In this document: positions 43,401 through 53,184 of the stretch, one piece after another | Layout: every line of letters begins with the position of its first letter | Position numbering within the stretch: position 1 is the first letter of the stretch | Origin: Tsukamurella paurometabola DSM 20162 | Lineage (GTDB): Bacteria; Actinomycetota; Actinomycetes; Mycobacteriales; Mycobacteriaceae | Length of the DNA stretch: 64,000 nt | Reading direction: 5' to 3' | NCBI RefSeq assembly: GCF_000092225.1 | Contig: NC_014158.1 | Span: 3,658,001 to 3,722,000 of the forward strand | Program-made: the position numbers and the translations under genes | Notes under the pieces: model-generated | Database searches by the model: none | What the model saw: only the letters and a program-made list of their open reading frames with translations | What the model was told of the DNA's origin: nothing

Positions 43401-45667
43401 CAGGCGAACAGCGCCGGGAGGGTGCCCTCGTGGGCCGCGCGGAGCTCGGCGAGCGGCACCGAGAACCGGCCCTGCACCTCGACCGCATCGCTGCCCTGGT
43501 CGACCACGCCGATCCGCTCGGCGGGAAGACCGCGGGCGGAGCACATGGCGGCGAACCGGGTCTCCTCGGTGCGCGGCACCGCGACCAGCACGCGGCCGGT
43601 CGACTCGGAGAACAGTTGCACGAACGCATCCGCCCCCTCGGGAAGGATCAGGCGGCAGCCGGTTTCTCCGGCCAGTGCGGCCTCGGCGACGGCCTGCCAC
43701 AGGCCGCCTTCGGAGAGGTCGTGGGCGGCCGAGACGAGGCCGTCGCGCGAGGCGGCGGTGAGCACGTCGGCGAGCAGCTTCTCGCGCTGCAGATCGACCT
43801 TGGGCGGCACGCCGCCGAGGTGCTCGTGCTCGACCTGCGCCCAGATCGAACCGTCGAACTCGTCGTGGGTCTCGCCCAGCAGGTACAGGGTCTCGCCGGG
43901 CTCGGTGCCCAGGCCCGTCGGGATGCGGCGGCGGACGTCGTCGATCACGCCGAGCACGCCGATCACCGGCGTCGGCAGGATCGCGGTGCTGCCGGTCTGG
44001 TTGTAGAAGCTCACGTTGCCGCCGGTCACCGGGATACCCAGCTCGACGCAGCCGTCTGCGATGCCGTGCACGGCCTGCTGGAACTGCCACATCACGCCCG
44101 GGTCCTCCGGCGAGCCGAAGTTCAGGCAGTCGGTGACGGCCTTCGGAGTGGCGCCGGTGACGGCGACGTTGCGGTAGGCCTCGGCGAGCGCCAGCCGGCC
44201 GCCCTCGTACGGGTCGAGGTAGGTGTAGCGGCCCGAGGCGTCGGTCGAGAGGGCGATACCCCGCTGCGTCGACTCATCGATGCGCAGCACGCCGCCGTCG
44301 GCGTTCTCGGCGAGCACGGTGTTGCCGCGCACATAGCGGTCGTACTGCTCGGTGATGAACTTGCGCGAGCACAGTGCGGGCGAGGCGAGCATCTTCAGCG
44401 CGGTGGCGCGCAGCTCGTCGTCGGAGGCGGGGCGGCGCAGGCCGGCGGTGGTGTTCGCGATCAACTCGTCCATGAACGCGGGCCGCTCGACGGGGCGCTC
44501 GTACACGGGGCCGTCGTGGGCGATGGTGCGGGCGGGCGCGTCGACCACGGTCTCGCCGTTCCACGTGATCTGCAGGTGCGGGCCGTCGGTGACCTCGCCG
44601 ATCACGGTGGCCAGCACGTCCCATTTGGCGCAGACGGCCATGAACTCGTCGACGTTCTCCGGGGTCACCACCGCGCACATGCGCTCCTGCGACTCGGAGG
44701 AGAGCACCTCGGCGGGCGTCATCCCGGTGGCGCGGGTGGGCACCTTCTCCAGGTCGATGTGCATACCGCCGGAGCCGGCGGCGGCCAGTTCGGAAGTGGC
44801 GCACGACAGGCCCGCACCGCCGAGGTCCTGGATGCCCACGACCAGCTTCTCGCGGTACAGGTCGAGGCAGCACTCGATGAGCACCTTCTCGGTGAACGGG
44901 TCGCCCACCTGGACGGCGGGCAGCTTCTTCGGCTTCTCACCCTCGTCGAAGGTCTCGGAGGCGAGCACGGAGACGCCGCCGATGCCGTCGAGCCCGGTGC
45001 GGGCGCCGAACAGGATGATCTTGTTGCCCACGCCGGAGGCGAAGGCCAGGTGCAGGTCTTCGGTGCGCAGGACACCGGCGCACAGCGCATTGACCAGCGG
45101 GTTACCGGCGTACGAGGCGTCGAAGACGGTCTCGCCGCCCACGTTGGGCAGGCCCAGGGAGTTGCCGTACCCGCCCACACCGCGCACCACACCGTCGAGC
45201 ACCCGGCGGGTGTCGGGGGCGTCGGCGGGGCCGAAGCGCAGCTGATCCATCACGGCGATCGGGCGGGCGCCCATGGCCATGATGTCGCGGACGATGCCGC
45301 CGACGCCGGTGGCGGCGCCCTGGTAGGGCTCGACGTAGGACGGGTGGTTGTGCGATTCCACCTTGAAGGTCACGGCCCAGCCGTCGCCCACGTCGACGAC
45401 GCCGGCGTTCTCGCCGATGCCGGCGAGCATCACCGAGCGCATCTCGTCGGTCGTGGTCTCACCGAAGTAGCGCAGGTGCACCTTGGAGCTCTTGTACGAG
45501 CAGTGCTCCGACCACATCACCGAGTACATGGCGAGCTCGGCGTCGGTGGGGCGGCGGCCCAGGATCTCGCGGATCCGCTGGTACTCGTCGTCCTTGAGGC
45601 CGAGCTCGCGGTAGGGCTGGTCGACGTCGGGCGTGGAGGCGGCTTCAGAGACCGTGTCTACGTGCAC
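43400..45667 (-). CDS. purL: Phosphoribosylformylglycinamidine synthase subunit PurL
   Basis: A 755-residue short-form PurL that works with separate PurQ and PurS subunits to convert FGAR to FGAM. The motifs [13 protein letters not shown] (near 50-62) and [14 protein letters not shown] match the family. GTG 45667 has TAAACT on the coding strand (45674-45679) 6 nt upstream, so it is probably leaderless, and its promoter lies inside the 3' end of cysNC. purQ and purS are not in the window. Confidence 0.96.
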   Translation of the reverse strand: MHVDTVSEAASTPDVDQPYRELGLKDDEYQRIREILGRRPTDAELAMYSVMWSEHCSYKSSKVHLRYFGETTTDEMRSVMLAGIGENAGVVDVGDGWAVTFKVESHNHPSYVEPYQGAATGVGGIVRDIMAMGARPIAVMDQLRFGPADAPDTRRVLDGVVRGVGGYGNSLGLPNVGGETVFDASYAGNPLVNALCAGVLRTEDLHLAFASGVGNKIILFGARTGLDGIGGVSVLASETFDEGEKPKKLPAVQVGDPFTEKVLIECCLDLYREKLVVGIQDLGGAGLSCATSELAAAGSGGMHIDLEKVPTRATGMTPAEVLSSESQERMCAVVTPENVDEFMAVCAKWDVLATVIGEVTDGPHLQITWNGETVVDAPARTIAHDGPVYERPVERPAFMDELIANTTAGLRRPASDDELRATALKMLASPALCSRKFITEQYDRYVRGNTVLAENADGGVLRIDESTQRGIALSTDASGRYTYLDPYEGGRLALAEAYRNVAVTGATPKAVTDCLNFGSPEDPGVMWQFQQAVHGIADGCVELGIPVTGGNVSFYNQTGSTAILPTPVIGVLGVIDDVRRRIPTGLGTEPGETLYLLGETHDEFDGSIWAQVEHEHLGGVPPKVDLQREKLLADVLTAASRDGLVSAAHDLSEGGLWQAVAEAALAGETGCRLILPEGADAFVQLFSESTGRVLVAVPRTEETRFAAMCSARGLPAERIGVVDQGSDAVEVQGRFSVPLAELRAAHEGTLPALFA

Positions 45668-47511
45668 CCGCCCAGTTTAGAGGTGCTGAACGCGAGCCAC
45701 CGCGCCACCACCTGCCGCGCCTGTTCCAGGGGGCCGCCGTCGGATGGGTGGAGCACGAGTTCGGGGCCGACGGGGGCCTCGTAGGGCGCACTGATTCCGG
45801 TGAAGTCGGCCACCTCCCCGGCCCGTGCCCGGGCGTACATGCCCTTGGGGTCGCGGCGTTCGCACTGCTCGAGCGGGGTGTCGATGTAGACCTCGAAGAA
45901 GGGCAGCCCTGCTTCCTCGTGCGCGCGCCGGATCTTCTCGCGGTCGGCGCGGTACGGGCTGATGAGCGCGGCCACCGCGACGGTCCCGGCATCGGCGAGG
46001 AGTTGGGCGACCGCGCCCACCCGCCGCACGTTCTCGGCGCGGTCCGCGGCGGAGAAGCCGAGATCGGCGTTGAGTCCATGCCGGAGGTTGTCACCGTCGA
46101 GCCGGTAGGCCGGGATGCCGCGCGCGACGAGGATCCGTTCCACTTCGGCGGCCACGGTCGACTTGCCGGAGGCCGAGAGTCCGGTGAGCCACAGCGTGCC
46201 GCCACGGGTGGCGCGCTCGGCGCGGTCGACAGCGCCGCCGTGCCAGACCACCGCCGAGTTCGCCGCGGTGGGACCCGAGATCATCCCGGCCGCGACGGTC
46301 TCATTGGTCTGCGGATGCACCAGCACGAAGCTACCGGTGGTGCGGTTGCGCCGGTACGGATCGAACAGGATGGGACGCCGCGCGGACATATGCACCCGGC
46401 CGATATCGTTGAGCCGCAGCTTCGTCGCGGACGTGTCGCGATGCAGCGTGGTGGTATCGAGCCGGTAGTCGAGGTGGGTGACGCGCACCAGCTCCGTCGA
46501 GTTCGCGTGCAGCATCCGGTATTCGGCCCCGGTGTCGAGCGGTGCCGTGTCGGAGAACCAGCAGATCATGGTGTCGAGTTCGGCCGCGGACTGCGGCCGG
46601 TTGGCGGGGCGGCACAGCATATCGCCACGGCCGACGTCGAGTTGATCGGCGAGCCGCACGCACACGGCGTCACCGGCGGTGAGTTCGGCCGCCGGCACGC
46701 CGCCGGGCCGGTACAGCTCCGCCACGGTGGTGGTGAAGCCTGAGGGGAGGGCGACCACCTCGTCGCCCACGGCGAAGGCGCCCGACGCGATGGTGCCTGC
46801 CACACCGCGGAAATCGGTGTCCCGCGGGCGGATCACGTATTGGATCGGCAACCGTGCGTCGATCAGGTTCTGATCGCTCACCACGTGCACGTTCTCCAGG
46901 TGATGGAGCAGCGACGGCCCGGCGTACCACGGCATGTTCTCCGAGCGCTCGGTGACGTTATCGCCGAGGAGCGCGGAGACGGGGATCGTCTGCACGTCGT
47001 GCACCTCGAGCTTGGCGGCGAAAGCGGTGAATTCCGAGCGGATCTCGTCGAATCTCTCCTCGGAGAATCCGATGAGGTCCATCTTGTTGATGCACAGCAC
47101 CACATGCTGCACGCCGAGCAGGGAGATGAGGAAGGTGTGCCGTCGCGATTGCGCGGTGAGGCCGTGCCGGGCATCGACGAGGATCAGGGCGACGTCGGCC
47201 GTGGATGCGCCGGTCACCATGTTGCGGGTGTACTGCTCGTGCCCCGGAGTATCGGCGACGATGAACTTGCGCGCGGGCGTGGCGAAATAGCGGTGTGCCA
47301 CATCGATGGTGATGCCCTGTTCGCGTTCAGCCCGCAGGCCGTCGGTGAGCAGCGCCAGGTCGACTCCGGCCTCACCGCGCGCGCGGGTGGTCGCGGCAAC
47401 GGCGGCGAGCTGGTCTTCGAAGACCGACTTCGATTCGTAGAGCAGTCTTCCGATGAGCGTGGACTTGCCGTCGTCCACGCTTCCGGCCGTCGCGATCCGC
47501 ACCATCTCCAT
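45658..47511 (-). CDS. cysNC: Sulfate adenylyltransferase large subunit fused to APS kinase
   Basis: A 617-residue fusion. Residues 1-430 are the CysN GTPase: P-loop SVDDGKST at about 11-18, DTPGH at 87-91, NKMD at 142-145. Residues 440-617 are the CysC APS kinase with GLSASGKST at 444-452. With CysD it makes APS from sulfate and ATP, driven by GTP hydrolysis, and then phosphorylates APS to PAPS, the donor for sulfotransferases. ATG 47511 overlaps cysD by ATGA. Its end overlaps purL by 10 bp. Confidence 0.95.
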   Translation of the reverse strand: MEMVRIATAGSVDDGKSTLIGRLLYESKSVFEDQLAAVAATTRARGEAGVDLALLTDGLRAEREQGITIDVAHRYFATPARKFIVADTPGHEQYTRNMVTGASTADVALILVDARHGLTAQSRRHTFLISLLGVQHVVLCINKMDLIGFSEERFDEIRSEFTAFAAKLEVHDVQTIPVSALLGDNVTERSENMPWYAGPSLLHHLENVHVVSDQNLIDARLPIQYVIRPRDTDFRGVAGTIASGAFAVGDEVVALPSGFTTTVAELYRPGGVPAAELTAGDAVCVRLADQLDVGRGDMLCRPANRPQSAAELDTMICWFSDTAPLDTGAEYRMLHANSTELVRVTHLDYRLDTTTLHRDTSATKLRLNDIGRVHMSARRPILFDPYRRNRTTGSFVLVHPQTNETVAAGMISGPTAANSAVVWHGGAVDRAERATRGGTLWLTGLSASGKSTVAAEVERILVARGIPAYRLDGDNLRHGLNADLGFSAADRAENVRRVGAVAQLLADAGTVAVAALISPYRADREKIRRAHEEAGLPFFEVYIDTPLEQCERRDPKGMYARARAGEVADFTGISAPYEAPVGPELVLHPSDGGPLEQARQVVARWLAFSTSKLGGCT

Positions 47512-48440
47512 CAGAAGTACCCCTCCTTCTTGCGGTCTTCCATGCCCGCCTCGGAGATCCGGTCGTCGGCGCGGGTGGCGCCGCGTTCGGTGATCCGGGT
47601 GGCAGCCACCTCCTCGACCACGGCACGGGCGTCGGTCGCCGCGGATTCGACCGCGCCCGTGCACGTTGCATCGCCAACGGTGCGGAAGCGGACCATCCGG
47701 ATCTCGGACGTCTCCCCCGGCCCGGGGCGCACCAGCGGCCCCGTCGACAGCAACATCCCGTCGCGTTCGATCACCGCACGGCGGTGCGCGTAGTACAGCG
47801 CGGGCAGATCCACCGACTCGGCGGCGATGTACTGCCAGATGTCGAGTTCGGTCCAGTTGGACAGTGGGAAGACGCGGATATGCTCGCCGCGGGCATGCCT
47901 GCCGTTGAAGATGTTCCACAGCTCGGGGCGCTGTGCGCGCGGATCCCATTGCCCGAAACGGTCGCGGAAGCTGAAGATGCGCTCCTTGGCGCGGGCCTTG
48001 TCCTCGTCGCGTCGGGCGCCGCCGAAGGCGGCATCGAAGCGATGTTCGGCGATGCTCCGCAGCAGGGTGTGCGTCTGGAGCCGGTTGCGGGTGGCGCCGG
48101 GGCCGGTCGGCTCGACGACGGCGCCGGAGTCGATGTCGTCTTGCACCCGGCCCACCTCCAGACGCAGCCCCAACCTGTCGACGAGGGTGTCGCGAAAGGC
48201 GAGCACCTCGTCGAAGTTGTGTCCGGTGTCGATGTGCAGCACCGGGAACGGGATGGCGGCCGGCCAGAAGGCCTTGGCCGCGAGGTGCAGCATGACCACC
48301 GAGTCCTTGCCGCCGGAGAAGAGGAGCACCGGGCGCTCGAAGGAGGCGGCGACCTCTCGGAAGATGTACACCGCCTCCGCTTCGAGCTGGGCGAGGTGGG
48401 CGGCAATCGTGCGCGACACCGATGCAGCGGGAGCGCTCAT
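47511..48440 (-). CDS. cysD: Sulfate adenylyltransferase subunit 2
   Basis: A 309-residue PP-loop ATPase that adenylylates sulfate together with CysN. The PP-loop SGGKDS is at residues 42-47, and the typical LHIDTGHNFDE and FGGARRDEDKARAKER follow. ATG 48440 is preferred over GTG 48443 because AGGAG then sits at a workable distance. The promoter region carries two operator-like elements and a tiny uORF. Confidence 0.94.
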   Translation of the reverse strand: MSAPAASVSRTIAAHLAQLEAEAVYIFREVAASFERPVLLFSGGKDSVVMLHLAAKAFWPAAIPFPVLHIDTGHNFDEVLAFRDTLVDRLGLRLEVGRVQDDIDSGAVVEPTGPGATRNRLQTHTLLRSIAEHRFDAAFGGARRDEDKARAKERIFSFRDRFGQWDPRAQRPELWNIFNGRHARGEHIRVFPLSNWTELDIWQYIAAESVDLPALYYAHRRAVIERDGMLLSTGPLVRPGPGETSEIRMVRFRTVGDATCTGAVESAATDARAVVEEVAATRITERGATRADDRISEAGMEDRKKEGYF

Positions 48441-48447
48441 CACTCTC

Positions 48448-48480
48448 CTATTGGTTCATATTTGGACCATAGCGGTCCAT
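48448..48480 (-). CDS. Possible 10-aa uORF in the cysD leader
   Basis: ATG 48480 opens MDRYGPNMNQ and stops at TAG 48450-48448, which forms part of the TAGGAG ribosome site of cysD. The predicted transcription start is only about 8 nt upstream. It has no cysteine codons, so it is not a Cys attenuator like the one before cysA2. It may be chance. Confidence 0.25.
   Translation of the reverse strand: MDRYGPNMNQ
48452..48469. promoter_or_regulatory. 18-bp inverted repeat, copy 1 (IclR-type operator candidate)
   Basis: TGGTTCA-TATT-TGGACCA. The same spacing and half-sites occur once more at 53205-53222, with the two substitutions mirrored. It lies downstream of the cysD promoter, where a bound protein could block transcription. 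Confidence 0.65.
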
Positions 48481-48493
48481 TAGTGATACCAGG

Positions 48494-48523
48494 AGATTAG
48501 AACGCGTTCTCGTCGACTGTCAA
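48494..48523 (-). promoter_or_regulatory. cysD promoter (-35 TTGACA, -10 TAATCT)
   Basis: On the coding strand, TTGACA (48523-48518) and TAATCT (48499-48494) are separated by 18 bp, an unusually good housekeeping-type promoter for this window. The -35 overlaps the stop codon of dctA. Confidence 0.65.
48498..48511. promoter_or_regulatory. KstR-like palindrome in the cysD promoter
   Basis: TAGAACGCGTTCTC contains the perfect 12-bp palindrome AGAACGCGTTCT, placed inside the promoter spacer. It matches the KstR consensus TNNAACNNGTTNNA at all but the last fixed position. Confidence 0.5.
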
Positions 48524-49914
48524 CGGCGGGCGCCGGCCTCCACCCGACCGTCCGGCGAACCTCCCTCGACCGCTGCGGTCGGATCGTGATCGTCGACCAT
48601 CGTGGCCTCGTCGAACGGGACCTGGCCGTCGAGCACGGCCACCGCGCGGTCACGGTCGATGGTCTTGGTCCAGGTTCCGATCAGCAGCGTCGCGACGGCG
48701 TTGCCGGAGAAGTTGGTGAGCGCGCGCGCCTCGGACATGAACCGGTCGATGCCGACGATCACCGGGACGCCGTCGAGCAGATCGGGCCGGTGCGCCTGGA
48801 GGCCACCGGCCAGGGTCGCGAGACCCGCACCGGTCACACCTGCGGCGCCCTTCGACGCGATCATCATGAACAGCAGCAGCGAGAACTGCTGACCGAGGGA
48901 GAACGGCGCCCCCATCGCGTCGGCGATGAACAGCGAGGCCATGGTGAGGTAGATCGCCGTACCGTCCAGGTTGAACGAGTATCCGGTGGGAACCACGATG
49001 CCCACGGTCGACTTCTCGACACCGGCGTGCTCCATCTTGGCGATCAAGCGCGGCAGCGCGGATTCACTGGAGCTGGTGGCAACGATCAACAGGTATTCCC
49101 GCGCCAAGTAGCGGGCCATCTTGAACACCGACAGATTCGCCACGAAGCGCAGCAGCAGTCCGAGGATCACGAAGACGAACAGCAGACAGGTCGCATAGAA
49201 GGCCACCATCAGCCAGGCGAGCTGCTTGACGGCCTCGAACCCCGTGGCGCCCACCACCGCGGCGATGGCACCGAAGGCACCGACCGGCGCGAGCCACAGC
49301 ACCATGACGAGCACCCGGAAGACCAGCTTCTGCATCAGGCCGATCCCGCGCAGGATCGGCTCTCCGGCACCTCCCATGGCCTGCAGCGCGAACCCGACGA
49401 GCAGAGCGATCAGCAGCGCCTGCAGCACACTGCCCGAGGTGAGCGACGAGAACATCGTGTCGGGCACGATGCCGCGAATGAAGTCCCACGTCCCGCCTGC
49501 CTCATGCGCCTGATCGGCGTACTTGGCGCCACCGCCGGGTTCCGACGGCAGATTCAGTCCGGTGCCCGGTTTGAGCAGATTGCCCACCACCAGGCCGATA
49601 CCGAGGGCGAAGGTCGACATGAGCACGAAGTAGCCCATCGCCAGACCGCCGATCTTGCCGACCGAGGCCGCCGCCCGCACCGAGCCGATTCCGAGCACGA
49701 TGGTGCAGAAGATGACCGGAGCGATCATCATCTTGATCAGGTCGACGAAGATGTCGCCGAGCGGTTTGAGGCTCTTGCCGAAGTCGGGGAACACCATTCC
49801 CACGATCACACCGGCGATCACCGCGACGATCACGGCGATGTACAGGTAGTGCGTCTTGTCCTTCTTGCGGCGCACCGCCCCGCCGGAAGTATCGTTGTCC
49901 GTTGCTGCCGTCAT
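48520..49914 (-). CDS. dctA: C4-dicarboxylate/proton-cation symporter
   Basis: A 464-residue carrier of the DctA/GltP (DAACS) family with about eight helices and two re-entrant loops. The signature ATSSSESALPRLIAKME and the substrate motif PTGYSFNLDGTAIYLTMA are present. It imports succinate, fumarate, malate or aspartate with cations. AAGGAG precedes ATG 49914. It is divergent from a DctS/DctR-type two-component system, which should control it. Confidence 0.93.
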   Translation of the reverse strand: MTAATDNDTSGGAVRRKKDKTHYLYIAVIVAVIAGVIVGMVFPDFGKSLKPLGDIFVDLIKMMIAPVIFCTIVLGIGSVRAAASVGKIGGLAMGYFVLMSTFALGIGLVVGNLLKPGTGLNLPSEPGGGAKYADQAHEAGGTWDFIRGIVPDTMFSSLTSGSVLQALLIALLVGFALQAMGGAGEPILRGIGLMQKLVFRVLVMVLWLAPVGAFGAIAAVVGATGFEAVKQLAWLMVAFYATCLLFVFVILGLLLRFVANLSVFKMARYLAREYLLIVATSSSESALPRLIAKMEHAGVEKSTVGIVVPTGYSFNLDGTAIYLTMASLFIADAMGAPFSLGQQFSLLLFMMIASKGAAGVTGAGLATLAGGLQAHRPDLLDGVPVIVGIDRFMSEARALTNFSGNAVATLLIGTWTKTIDRDRAVAVLDGQVPFDEATMVDDHDPTAAVEGGSPDGRVEAGARR

Positions 49915-49970
49915 GGCGATCTCCTTCGTCGTGCTTGACGAGTTCTGATCGTGCGGCACACTGTGACCTG

Positions 49971-49986
49971 GAACACGCTTGTGTTC
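49971..49986. promoter_or_regulatory. Palindrome GAACACGCTTGTGTTC between dctA and its regulators
   Basis: A 6-4-6 inverted repeat in the 112-bp divergent region, partly framed by CACAC and GTGTG. It is a likely binding site for the adjacent response regulator. Confidence 0.5.
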
Positions 49987-50026
49987 ATTGTGTGCACGAA
50001 ACGGGTGCACGGATTGCGGACGGGCG

Positions 50027-51598
50027 GTGAGTGCGCGAGTGGATTCCCGACGGTCCCCGTCGCTCGCCACCCAGGTGTTCCTGGCCCAGGTCGCGTTGCT
50101 GATCACCGTCGCCGTGCTGGTCACCGCCCTGGTGGTGTGGGACGATCGCGGTGAGCGCGACCGAGCCGCGCAGCAGCAGACCACAGCGGTGGCGGTCTCC
50201 GTCGCCACCTCGCCGGAGACGGCACGCGCGATCGCCTCGCCCGATCCGACGGCGGCGCTGCAAGAGCGCACCTCGGCCCTCGCTCGCCGGCTCGGGGTCG
50301 ACTTCATCGTGGTGATGGCCCCCGATCGCACCCGGTACACCCACGCCGATCCCGAGCGCATCGGGCAACCCTTCTCCGGCAACATCGACCGCGCACTGGC
50401 CGGGGAGACCTTCACCGAGACCTACACCGGCACGCTGGGCCCGTCGATCCGCGCGGTCACGCCGGTGTACGACGACGGCGGCCGCCTGGTCGGCCTGGTT
50501 TCCGCGGGCGTGACCCGGGCACGGCTGGGCGATCAACTCGCGGCGACCCTGCCGGGAGTGCTGTTGGTGTCGGCGCTGGCGCTGGCTTTCGCGATCGCGG
50601 CATCGTGGTTGATCGAGCGCCGGGTGCGGCGGCAGACGCTCGGCCTGGCCCCGGCCGCTCTGCGCGAGCTGTACGAACATCATGATGCGGTCCTGCACAC
50701 CCTCACCGAGGGGGTGATCGTGTTCGACGACTCCGCACCGGCGGGACCGGCCGCGGTGGTCAATGACGAGGCCCGGCGTCTTCTCGGCTTGCCGAACGGT
50801 GCCGTGCACGCCACCGATCTGCCCGAATCACTGCGCGGCGACGGCGGCCTCACCGACGAACTCCATGTGACCGGCGACCGCGTTCTCCTGGTGAACCGGC
50901 ATCCGGTGACCGGCCCGACGGGGCGCGTCGGCGTTGTGACCACCCTGCGTGATCGCACCGAATTGCAGGGCGTGCTCGGCGAACTCGACTCGGTGCGCGC
51001 CTTCGCCGAGGCACTCAGCGCGCAGGCGCATGAGAACGCGAACCGGCTGCACGCGGTGGTGACGATGATCGAGCTGGGGCGCGGCGACGATGCCGTCGAG
51101 GTGGCCACAGCCGATCTCGCCGCCTCTCAGGGCCTGATCGACCGGCTCGCGACCGCGGCCGAACCGGCGGTCACCGCCTTGCTGGTGGGCAAGATCGCCG
51201 ACGCGGCCGCCGCGGGCGTCGAGCTCACCGTGGCCGAGGGCGCCGAACTCGGCGGCGGTCCGCTCGATGCATCCGAGATGCTCACTGTGCTCGGCAATCT
51301 CATCGACAACGCGGTCGACGCCGCGGGGCCGGAGGGATGGGTCGAGATATCCGGCGGCCCGGACGAGACCGGATGGGCGCTGGCGGTCGCCGACAGCGGC
51401 GCCGGCATGGACCCCGCGGAGTTCGAGCGGGCTCGTACCCGCGGCTACTCGACCAAGGACGCGAGCGGCCGGGTGCATGGACGCGGACTCGGGCTCGCAC
51501 TGGTCGATCGACTGGTGCGCCGATACGGTGGGTCGATCACCGCCACCCGCAATCCTGCGACCGTCGAAGTCCATCTGCCTCCGGGGAGTACGCGATGA
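50027..51598 (+). CDS. CitA/DcuS-type sensor histidine kinase for dicarboxylates
   Basis: A 523-residue membrane kinase. TM1 is at about 14-36, then an extracellular PAS-like sensor (about 37-175) and TM2 near 180-205. A cytoplasmic PAS-like part follows, then the DcuS-type phosphoacceptor segment QAHENANRLH (His335) and an ATPase domain (NLIDNAVDAA, GRGLGLALVDRLV). It likely senses C4-dicarboxylates or citrate outside the cell. GTG 50027 is chosen because it precedes TM1 closely. It overlaps the response regulator by ATGA. Confidence 0.88.
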   Translation: MSARVDSRRSPSLATQVFLAQVALLITVAVLVTALVVWDDRGERDRAAQQQTTAVAVSVATSPETARAIASPDPTAALQERTSALARRLGVDFIVVMAPDRTRYTHADPERIGQPFSGNIDRALAGETFTETYTGTLGPSIRAVTPVYDDGGRLVGLVSAGVTRARLGDQLAATLPGVLLVSALALAFAIAASWLIERRVRRQTLGLAPAALRELYEHHDAVLHTLTEGVIVFDDSAPAGPAAVVNDEARRLLGLPNGAVHATDLPESLRGDGGLTDELHVTGDRVLLVNRHPVTGPTGRVGVVTTLRDRTELQGVLGELDSVRAFAEALSAQAHENANRLHAVVTMIELGRGDDAVEVATADLAASQGLIDRLATAAEPAVTALLVGKIADAAAAGVELTVAEGAELGGGPLDASEMLTVLGNLIDNAVDAAGPEGWVEISGGPDETGWALAVADSGAGMDPAEFERARTRGYSTKDASGRVHGRGLGLALVDRLVRRYGGSITATRNPATVEVHLPPGSTR

Positions 51599-52281
51599 AG
51601 CTGCGGGTCTTGATCGTCGAGGACGAACCGCGGATCGCGGAGGCGCACGTGGCCTACGTGAGCCGGATCGAAGGCTTCGAGGTGGCGGGTGCAGTGGGCA
51701 CCGCGGCCGACGGGATACGCGCGGTCTCCCGCGCCGCCGGCGCCGGGAACCCGGTAGACCTGGTGCTGGCCGATGTGGGGCTCCCCGATCGCAGCGGCCT
51801 GGACCTGGCCGGCGATCTCGCGGCGATGTCACCCCGGCCCGATGTCATCGTGATCACCTCGGCACGCGATATCGACACCGTGCGCACCGCGGTGGCCCGC
51901 GGCGCGATGCTGTACTTGATCAAGCCCTTCACCTTCGCGGCCTTCGCGGCGAAGCTGGAGCGCTACCGCGACTTCCGTCGCACGCTGGGCGGCGGCGATG
52001 TGGACCAACGTGATGTCGACGCGGCGCTGGCCGCGCTCCGCGATCCGGCTCCGGCGCCGTCGACCCCGAAGGGGCTGGCCGCGTCGACCCTCGGCCTGAT
52101 CACCGCTGCCGTGCGCGATGCCGGCGAGGCCCTCGGCGCGGGCGAGGTGGCGAGCCGGACCGGAGTATCCCGCGTGACCGCCTGGCGGTACCTGGAGCGG
52201 CTCGCCGATGACCGGGTGGTCGAACGGATCACCGACTACGGCGGTCGGGGGCGCCCGGAGGTTCGCTATCGCTGGCTCTAA
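51595..52281 (+). CDS. CitB/DctR-type response regulator
   Basis: A 228-residue regulator. The receiver domain (1-125) has acidic residues EDE at 9-11, phosphoacceptor Asp60 (LVLADVGLP) and Lys in LIKPF. The C-terminal HTH (about 165-228, GAGEVASRTGVSRVTAWRYLERL) is of the CitB type. It should activate dctA from the palindrome in the divergent region. Its stop overlaps the convergent iclR gene by 4 bp. Confidence 0.9.
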   Translation: MKLRVLIVEDEPRIAEAHVAYVSRIEGFEVAGAVGTAADGIRAVSRAAGAGNPVDLVLADVGLPDRSGLDLAGDLAAMSPRPDVIVITSARDIDTVRTAVARGAMLYLIKPFTFAAFAAKLERYRDFRRTLGGGDVDQRDVDAALAALRDPAPAPSTPKGLAASTLGLITAAVRDAGEALGAGEVASRTGVSRVTAWRYLERLADDRVVERITDYGGRGRPEVRYRWL

Positions 52282-53150
52282 CCGCCGCCGATCCGCGCCG
52301 TGATGCGGGCCGCCGCGGCCGTGAGCGCCGCGGCACGCTCGGCGATGCCGGCCTCGTCGAGGTCGGCGCTGACGTAGAGACTGGCGACCATGGCCTGGGC
52401 CCCCTCGCCGTCGTAGACCGGGGCTGAGATCACGCTCACGGTGTGCTCACCCGGTTCACTCTCGCCGCGCAGGTACACCCGATCGCCGATGCCCGCCACC
52501 ACTTCGCCGAGCACGGCACGCAGCTCCGCCGGAATGTCACCGGGCACGCCCGCCATGAGCCGGTACAGCTGTTGCCCCGCGGGGGTGAGCAGCTCCACCA
52601 GGTAGCCGTCGGCGCGGCAGGTCTCGATCACCCGGGCCAGCCGGTCGCCATCTGGCCGGGACACGTCTCGGGAGAGCCACGCCTCCAGGCGCCCGGTGCG
52701 GTCCCAGAGCACGTACATCAGGCCGATCGGCGGGGTGAACGGGTAGCTGTCTCCCACCCGGACGATGGCGGGCCGGTCGGGATCGACGGCTACGTCGAGC
52801 ACCGTCACCCGATCGCCGACCACGCCCGACAGCGAAACCGGATGGCCGAACATCGACCACAGCCCGGCCAGGATGTCGCCGCCCGCGGGGTCGGCGCGCA
52901 GCGACTTCCGGGCGGCCCGCCCGATCGGGATCAGACCGGGGCCGAGCCGATAACTCTTATCCCGTTCGTCGCGAAGCAAGTAGCCCGAATCCACCAGGGT
53001 GGTAACGATTCCCAAGCACGTTGGCTTGCTGAGGCCGACGCGACGCGCGAGCTCGGAGAGGCCGAATCGCTCGGTCTCGTGCCGAGCCAGGAACTCCAGT
53101 ACGGCCACCACCCGCTCGGCCGGAGGCGACGTCCTGCCGGTTTCCGTCAT
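52278..53150 (-). CDS. IclR-family transcriptional regulator
   Basis: A 290-residue regulator with an N-terminal winged helix (about 10-75, FGLSELARRVGLSKPTCLGIVTTLVDSGYL) and a C-terminal IclR effector domain. It is divergent from the DUF1214-SDR-sulfotransferase operon, with one 18-bp inverted repeat in the gap. A second copy lies before cysD, so both may be its targets. ATG 53150 is chosen as the first start near the HTH. The effector is unknown. Confidence 0.87.
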   Translation of the reverse strand: MTETGRTSPPAERVVAVLEFLARHETERFGLSELARRVGLSKPTCLGIVTTLVDSGYLLRDERDKSYRLGPGLIPIGRAARKSLRADPAGGDILAGLWSMFGHPVSLSGVVGDRVTVLDVAVDPDRPAIVRVGDSYPFTPPIGLMYVLWDRTGRLEAWLSRDVSRPDGDRLARVIETCRADGYLVELLTPAGQQLYRLMAGVPGDIPAELRAVLGEVVAGIGDRVYLRGESEPGEHTVSVISAPVYDGEGAQAMVASLYVSADLDEAGIAERAAALTAAAARITARIGGG

Positions 53151-53184
53151 CCTTGACACCCTCCGCTCCGTGGGCCTACGGTTT

